A stretch of 64,000 nucleotides of DNA, taken from positions 4,777 to 68,776 of the forward strand of contig CALFPO010000026.1 of assembly GCA_937919165.1 (NCBI GenBank), given 5' to 3'. A program made the translations under genes and the position numbers. The notes below the pieces were generated by a model. That model did not search any database. It worked only from the letters and a program-made list of their open reading frames with translations, and was not told the origin of the DNA. The stretch is from an uncultured Bacillota bacterium. Lineage in GTDB: Bacteria; Bacillota_I; Bacilli_A; Erysipelotrichales; Erysipelotrichaceae. This document shows, piece after piece, positions 61,026-64,000 of this stretch. Position 1 is the first letter of the stretch. Each line of letters opens with the position of its first letter.

Positions 61026-63844
61026 TAGAAAAGAAGAACAGACCTCTTGTTAAGAGAAGAGTACCTGAACAGTCAAGAAGAACTGTTGTTAAGAAACCAG
61101 TAATAAGAGAAAAGAAACCTGTAGATAAGCAGAAGATTTTCACAGTTGTTGCAGCATCAGTCCTGGTGCTTGCACATGTTGCGGTATTGCTGGCTATATT
61201 CTGGTCATATAAGTATTACGACATCTATCCAACATTGTTTGGCAGCCTGGTTGCTGTCGTTCTGCTGATAATGATAATTATAGACATCATCTTCTTTGTT
61301 GGTTTCAACCATAGAGATATAGCCCTGAAGATAATCTCTACAACCTTGGCTGTATTTCTGCTGATAGGCGGAACAGTAGGTTCCGTATATCTTGGAAAGG
61401 TAAACAATGTTGTAAACAATATCCTTGATGATGGCAAGACTGAGAAGTTTGAAACATATAGTGGCGTATTCGTATGCTATGACAAGAATAATAACTTTAC
61501 AAAGCTTTCTGACTTGGCAGGAAAAAAGATCGGCATGCTTGTCGAGACAACCGATGGCATCAGGTATATTGCAACTGGTTTATTGGAAAAAGAGAAGATC
61601 GATTATGCAACAGTCGACTACAAGACCAATTCTGAATTGCTGACAGCCCTGATTGACGGACATGTCGATGCAATCGTAATAACATCTGGATATAGAGATA
61701 TCATCAACGCCGACGATAGCTCGACATTTGTGCAGTATCTTAATCACTTCATTGATTTCAATCAATTCGAGCAAGATCTGAAGGTCACCAAAAACAAGAA
61801 GATCAAGAACATCAGCAGAGACCCATTCAATGTCTTGCTGATAGGCTGGTCAAGAACGGATATCGGTTCGACTGTCGGTTTGGCCGATGCTATCATCGTT
61901 GCAACAATAAATCCTCAGACATATACCGTATCTATGATGTCTATAGCAAGAGACTCATTTGTTCCAATCGCTTGCTATGGCGGCGAGTATGACAAGATCA
62001 ACTCAGGCCGTTCGACATCACGTGCCTGCTTCATCGAAACGGTAGAGAATTTCACTGGCATGACGATGGACTACTACATCGAAATGGACTATCTTGGATT
62101 GGTCGCTGTCGTCAACACCATCGGCGGCATATATATCGATAATCCTGTAACATTTACGCTTGATGGTATCTATGTTGAAGCTGGACATTATCTTGCTGAT
62201 GGTCAGCAGGTTCTTCAGTTCTGCCGTGAGAGACATCACATGCCTAACGGCGACTTCGACAGACAGCAGCACCAGAAGGAATGCATCATTGCCATATGCA
62301 AGAAATTCATTGAAGCTGGCGATGTATCCTTGGCGCTAAAAGCCATGGAAGAAGCATCAGAGTTCATGAGCACGGACTTCACCTTGTCTGAACTCACCAG
62401 CATATTCAATCTGTTGCTTAATACCAAGAACTATACGACAATGGAGACATTTGACCTTGTCGATTTCCATACTCTGCGTATGACTGGCTATGGCGGCACC
62501 ATGTTCTATAGCTATGATATGAGATTGCCTTTGTGGGTATATCTGATTTATCAGGGATCATTTGATGAATCAATAAACCATGTAAAGGAAGTTATGGGCG
62601 AATACGAGTCCATAAAGCAGGATAAGAATTTTGAGTTCGATATCACACAGACATATGTAAGACCAGAATTCTACTCAACTGAGTATCCTGATAAGTATGT
62701 ATTCGAGCCTGACCCAATGCCATCTTTCTGGGCAAATCTAGTTGGCATGAGCGAATCTGAAGCTTTGGCTTGGGCTGCATCTAATGGTGTAAGCCTATCG
62801 GTCAAGACGGTTAGCGAAGGAAGTCCAGACTTTGAGAAAGAGTACGAAGGCTTGGTAGGAAGCCAATCTCCAAGATATGGTTCCCTAGTTTCGGAATATA
62901 AGTCAGGAACGATATATGTCATGGGACATGCATCAGCAACCGACGATGGCGTCCATATTCCTAATTTCAGAAACAGAAGCATCACAACCATCAAGAAGTG
63001 GGCTGAGAAATACGGAATCGATGTACATACAAGATTCACAACAGAAGATTCTGAAGGTGTTGATGACGGAAAGACTGTCAATACAGAACCTAAGGCTGGA
63101 GCGTTGATTGCGGATACTACGGATCTGTATGTTTACCTCAAGCCAGTAGAATGCATGATTACATATAACGCAAACGGTCATGGTGTCGCTCCTAGCAACC
63201 AGAGATTCACGACAGGCGATAATGTCGACCTGGCAAAGATGAAGAGCCCTGTAACTGACGCTGACGGAACGTGGGTATTCGAAGGATGGTTCACAGCTGA
63301 AGGAGTTGAAGTAAGCAGCACGAATAAGCTGACCAGCAACATTACATTGTTCGCTAAATGGACAAAAGGAAGCGAATCCAATATCTATACGATAACGTTG
63401 AATGCAGATGGCGGTTACTTCGAGACAGACGGATATCCAAGCACAAAAACTATCTCGTCTACAGATGGAAGCTTCCCTACTCCAGCAAATAGCGATAGTT
63501 CATATACTTTCAATGGCTGGTACTCTGAAAGAAACGGCAACGGATATAGATACTCTTCTCCATCAAGTGCAGAAGGAAATATGACATTATATGCGTACTG
63601 GAAGAAGAATTCCGGTGGCTCATCATCAGGAGGCGGCTCATCATCAGGAGAGCCTACAGAGCATACTCATAACTATGTATTGACTGCATCTGAAGAATCT
63701 ACATGCACAGGTGGCTATGAAGAATATACATGCGAAATGGATTTAGACGAAGACGAAATGGCGAAGTTTCTGTCGTTTTCAGAATCAGAATGTCCATACT
63801 ATATATCTGGTGACGAATATTTAGTTGTTCGCCACCAGATGTAA
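61022..63844 (+). CDS. LCP-family glycan ligase with PASTA-like and InlB-like repeats
   Basis: This 940-residue protein has a basic cytoplasmic tail, three spans (about 39-60, 70-94, 102-124), a half solute-binding-like domain (145-250) and an LCP domain (268-500). The LCP core keeps Asp289, SIARDSF and CRERHHMPNGDFDRQQ, the residues used to transfer glycans from lipid to the cell wall. Two PASTA-like domains follow (565-710), then two Listeria-Bacteroides (InlB-type) repeats (712-782 and 788-860), a Ser/Gly linker and a HTHNY...TCT module. The last 35 residues (906-940) are acidic and unlike the rest. It is far longer than usual LCP proteins of 300-500 residues. Confidence 0.88.
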   Translation: MIEKKNRPLVKRRVPEQSRRTVVKKPVIREKKPVDKQKIFTVVAASVLVLAHVAVLLAIFWSYKYYDIYPTLFGSLVAVVLLIMIIIDIIFFVGFNHRDIALKIISTTLAVFLLIGGTVGSVYLGKVNNVVNNILDDGKTEKFETYSGVFVCYDKNNNFTKLSDLAGKKIGMLVETTDGIRYIATGLLEKEKIDYATVDYKTNSELLTALIDGHVDAIVITSGYRDIINADDSSTFVQYLNHFIDFNQFEQDLKVTKNKKIKNISRDPFNVLLIGWSRTDIGSTVGLADAIIVATINPQTYTVSMMSIARDSFVPIACYGGEYDKINSGRSTSRACFIETVENFTGMTMDYYIEMDYLGLVAVVNTIGGIYIDNPVTFTLDGIYVEAGHYLADGQQVLQFCRERHHMPNGDFDRQQHQKECIIAICKKFIEAGDVSLALKAMEEASEFMSTDFTLSELTSIFNLLLNTKNYTTMETFDLVDFHTLRMTGYGGTMFYSYDMRLPLWVYLIYQGSFDESINHVKEVMGEYESIKQDKNFEFDITQTYVRPEFYSTEYPDKYVFEPDPMPSFWANLVGMSESEALAWAASNGVSLSVKTVSEGSPDFEKEYEGLVGSQSPRYGSLVSEYKSGTIYVMGHASATDDGVHIPNFRNRSITTIKKWAEKYGIDVHTRFTTEDSEGVDDGKTVNTEPKAGALIADTTDLYVYLKPVECMITYNANGHGVAPSNQRFTTGDNVDLAKMKSPVTDADGTWVFEGWFTAEGVEVSSTNKLTSNITLFAKWTKGSESNIYTITLNADGGYFETDGYPSTKTISSTDGSFPTPANSDSSYTFNGWYSERNGNGYRYSSPSSAEGNMTLYAYWKKNSGGSSSGGGSSSGEPTEHTHNYVLTASEESTCTGGYEEYTCEMDLDEDEMAKFLSFSESECPYYISGDEYLVVRHQM

Positions 63845-63850
63845 ATATCA

Positions 63851-64000
63851 TCAGGATATACTTAACAAATGATCGATGAATTGCTGTGCTGTTCTTCCTG
63901 AAAGACCGCCATGACTAAGCTCCCACTTATTTGCTTCCAACAGCAATTCTTCCTCAGGCATATTAATATTATTCTTATCAGCCAAGACTCTTACAATTTC
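63851..64000 (-). CDS. C-terminal end of an opposing gene, possibly a DUF815-type AAA ATPase
   Basis: An open frame on the minus strand runs from the window edge to a TGA at 63851-63853 and encodes 49 residues ending the protein. The segment [16 protein letters not shown] followed by a short helix resembles the C-terminus of DUF815 AAA-type ATPases, but a 49-residue piece is thin evidence. It converges on the LCP gene with 6 bases between stops and probably marks the end of the glycan locus. The 5' end lies beyond the window. Confidence 0.55.
   Translation of the reverse strand, partial: EIVRVLADKNNINMPEEELLLEANKWELSHGGLSGRTAQQFIDHLLSIS

Noticed and set aside
63845..63859. A short inverted repeat (ATATC/GATAT) between the convergent last genes, considered as a bidirectional terminator
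   Set aside because: Only a 5-base AT-rich stem with no T-run on either strand.
1..64000. Insertion sequences, integrases, CRISPR arrays, tRNA or rRNA genes
   Set aside because: I looked for transposase or integrase proteins, regularly spaced repeats and stable RNA landmarks and saw none; mosaic gene content alone is not proof of a mobile element.

Overview
The window is one very large surface-glycan locus from a low-GC Gram-positive bacterium (Bacillota). The evidence is the AT-rich, AGA/ATA-rich codon use, the AGGAGG-type ribosome sites, and Gram-positive families: LicD, YfhO, CotH, a LytR-CpsA-Psr (LCP) ligase and a lipobox lipoprotein. The class cannot be proved from this stretch; Erysipelotrichia or a related gut lineage is my best guess. 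I see 59 protein genes, two of them cut by the window edges. I see no rRNA, tRNA, CRISPR array or transposase. Genes are packed with overlaps or gaps of a few bases, and no stretch over 300 bases lacks a gene.

Layout. 1-2022: FkbH-like HAD protein, acyl carrier protein and MaoC hot-dog enzyme, an acyl-thioester module. 2126-7077: AT-rich membrane proteins (acyltransferase-3, an unknown protein, a YfhO GT-C protein). 7074-13071: a set that would make GDP-D-glycero-D-manno-heptose and a 6-deoxy derivative (fused nucleotidyltransferase-phosphatase, GmhA, HddA, GDP-sugar 4,6-dehydratase, reductase-like SDR). 13073-18517: glycosyltransferases, acyltransferase, first Wzx-like flippase, LicD. 18518-22027: a block of alternating strands (ATP-grasp ligase, a protein with bacterial sialyltransferase motifs, a WcaC-type glycosyltransferase). 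22086-32797: PIG-L deacetylase, acyltransferase, a bacillosamine-type module (PglF/E/C/D-like) with two glycosyltransferases, a Wzy-like protein and a second Wzx. 32794-35776: VTC, DUF4956 and CotH triad. 35826-40708: UDP-L-FucNAc enzymes and a dTDP-3-amino-sugar pair. 40698-49132: glycosyltransferases, a GT2/DUF2304/DUF2142 group. 49148-54400: Wzm/Wzt ABC exporter and two glycosyltransferases. 54435-60119: rmlA, rmlC, a lipoprotein phosphoesterase, rmlB, rmlD and a WbaP-like initiating transferase. 60201-63844: a membrane-anchored unknown and an unusual LCP protein. 63851-64000: the 3' end of an opposing gene.

How the parts fit. Five activated sugars can be predicted: a GDP-6-deoxyheptose, UDP-diNAcBac, UDP-L-FucNAc, dTDP-L-rhamnose and a dTDP-3-amino-3,6-dideoxyhexose. 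There are two initiating phosphoglycosyl transferases, two flippases, one polymerase candidate and one ABC exporter, so at least two and possibly three glycans are probably built here. Fourteen soluble glycosyltransferases, two GT-C type membrane proteins, four acyltransferase-3 proteins, LicD and the VTC/DUF4956/CotH triad would assemble and decorate them. The LCP protein probably links a product to the cell wall.

The less ordinary points are: an extracytoplasmic domain shared by the ABC permease and the DUF2142 protein; an orphan half-glycosyltransferase domain; several -10 elements placed so that transcripts would start almost at the AUG; a phosphoesterase that has lost its catalytic His; and an LCP protein carrying PASTA-like and InlB-like repeats and ending in an odd tail.
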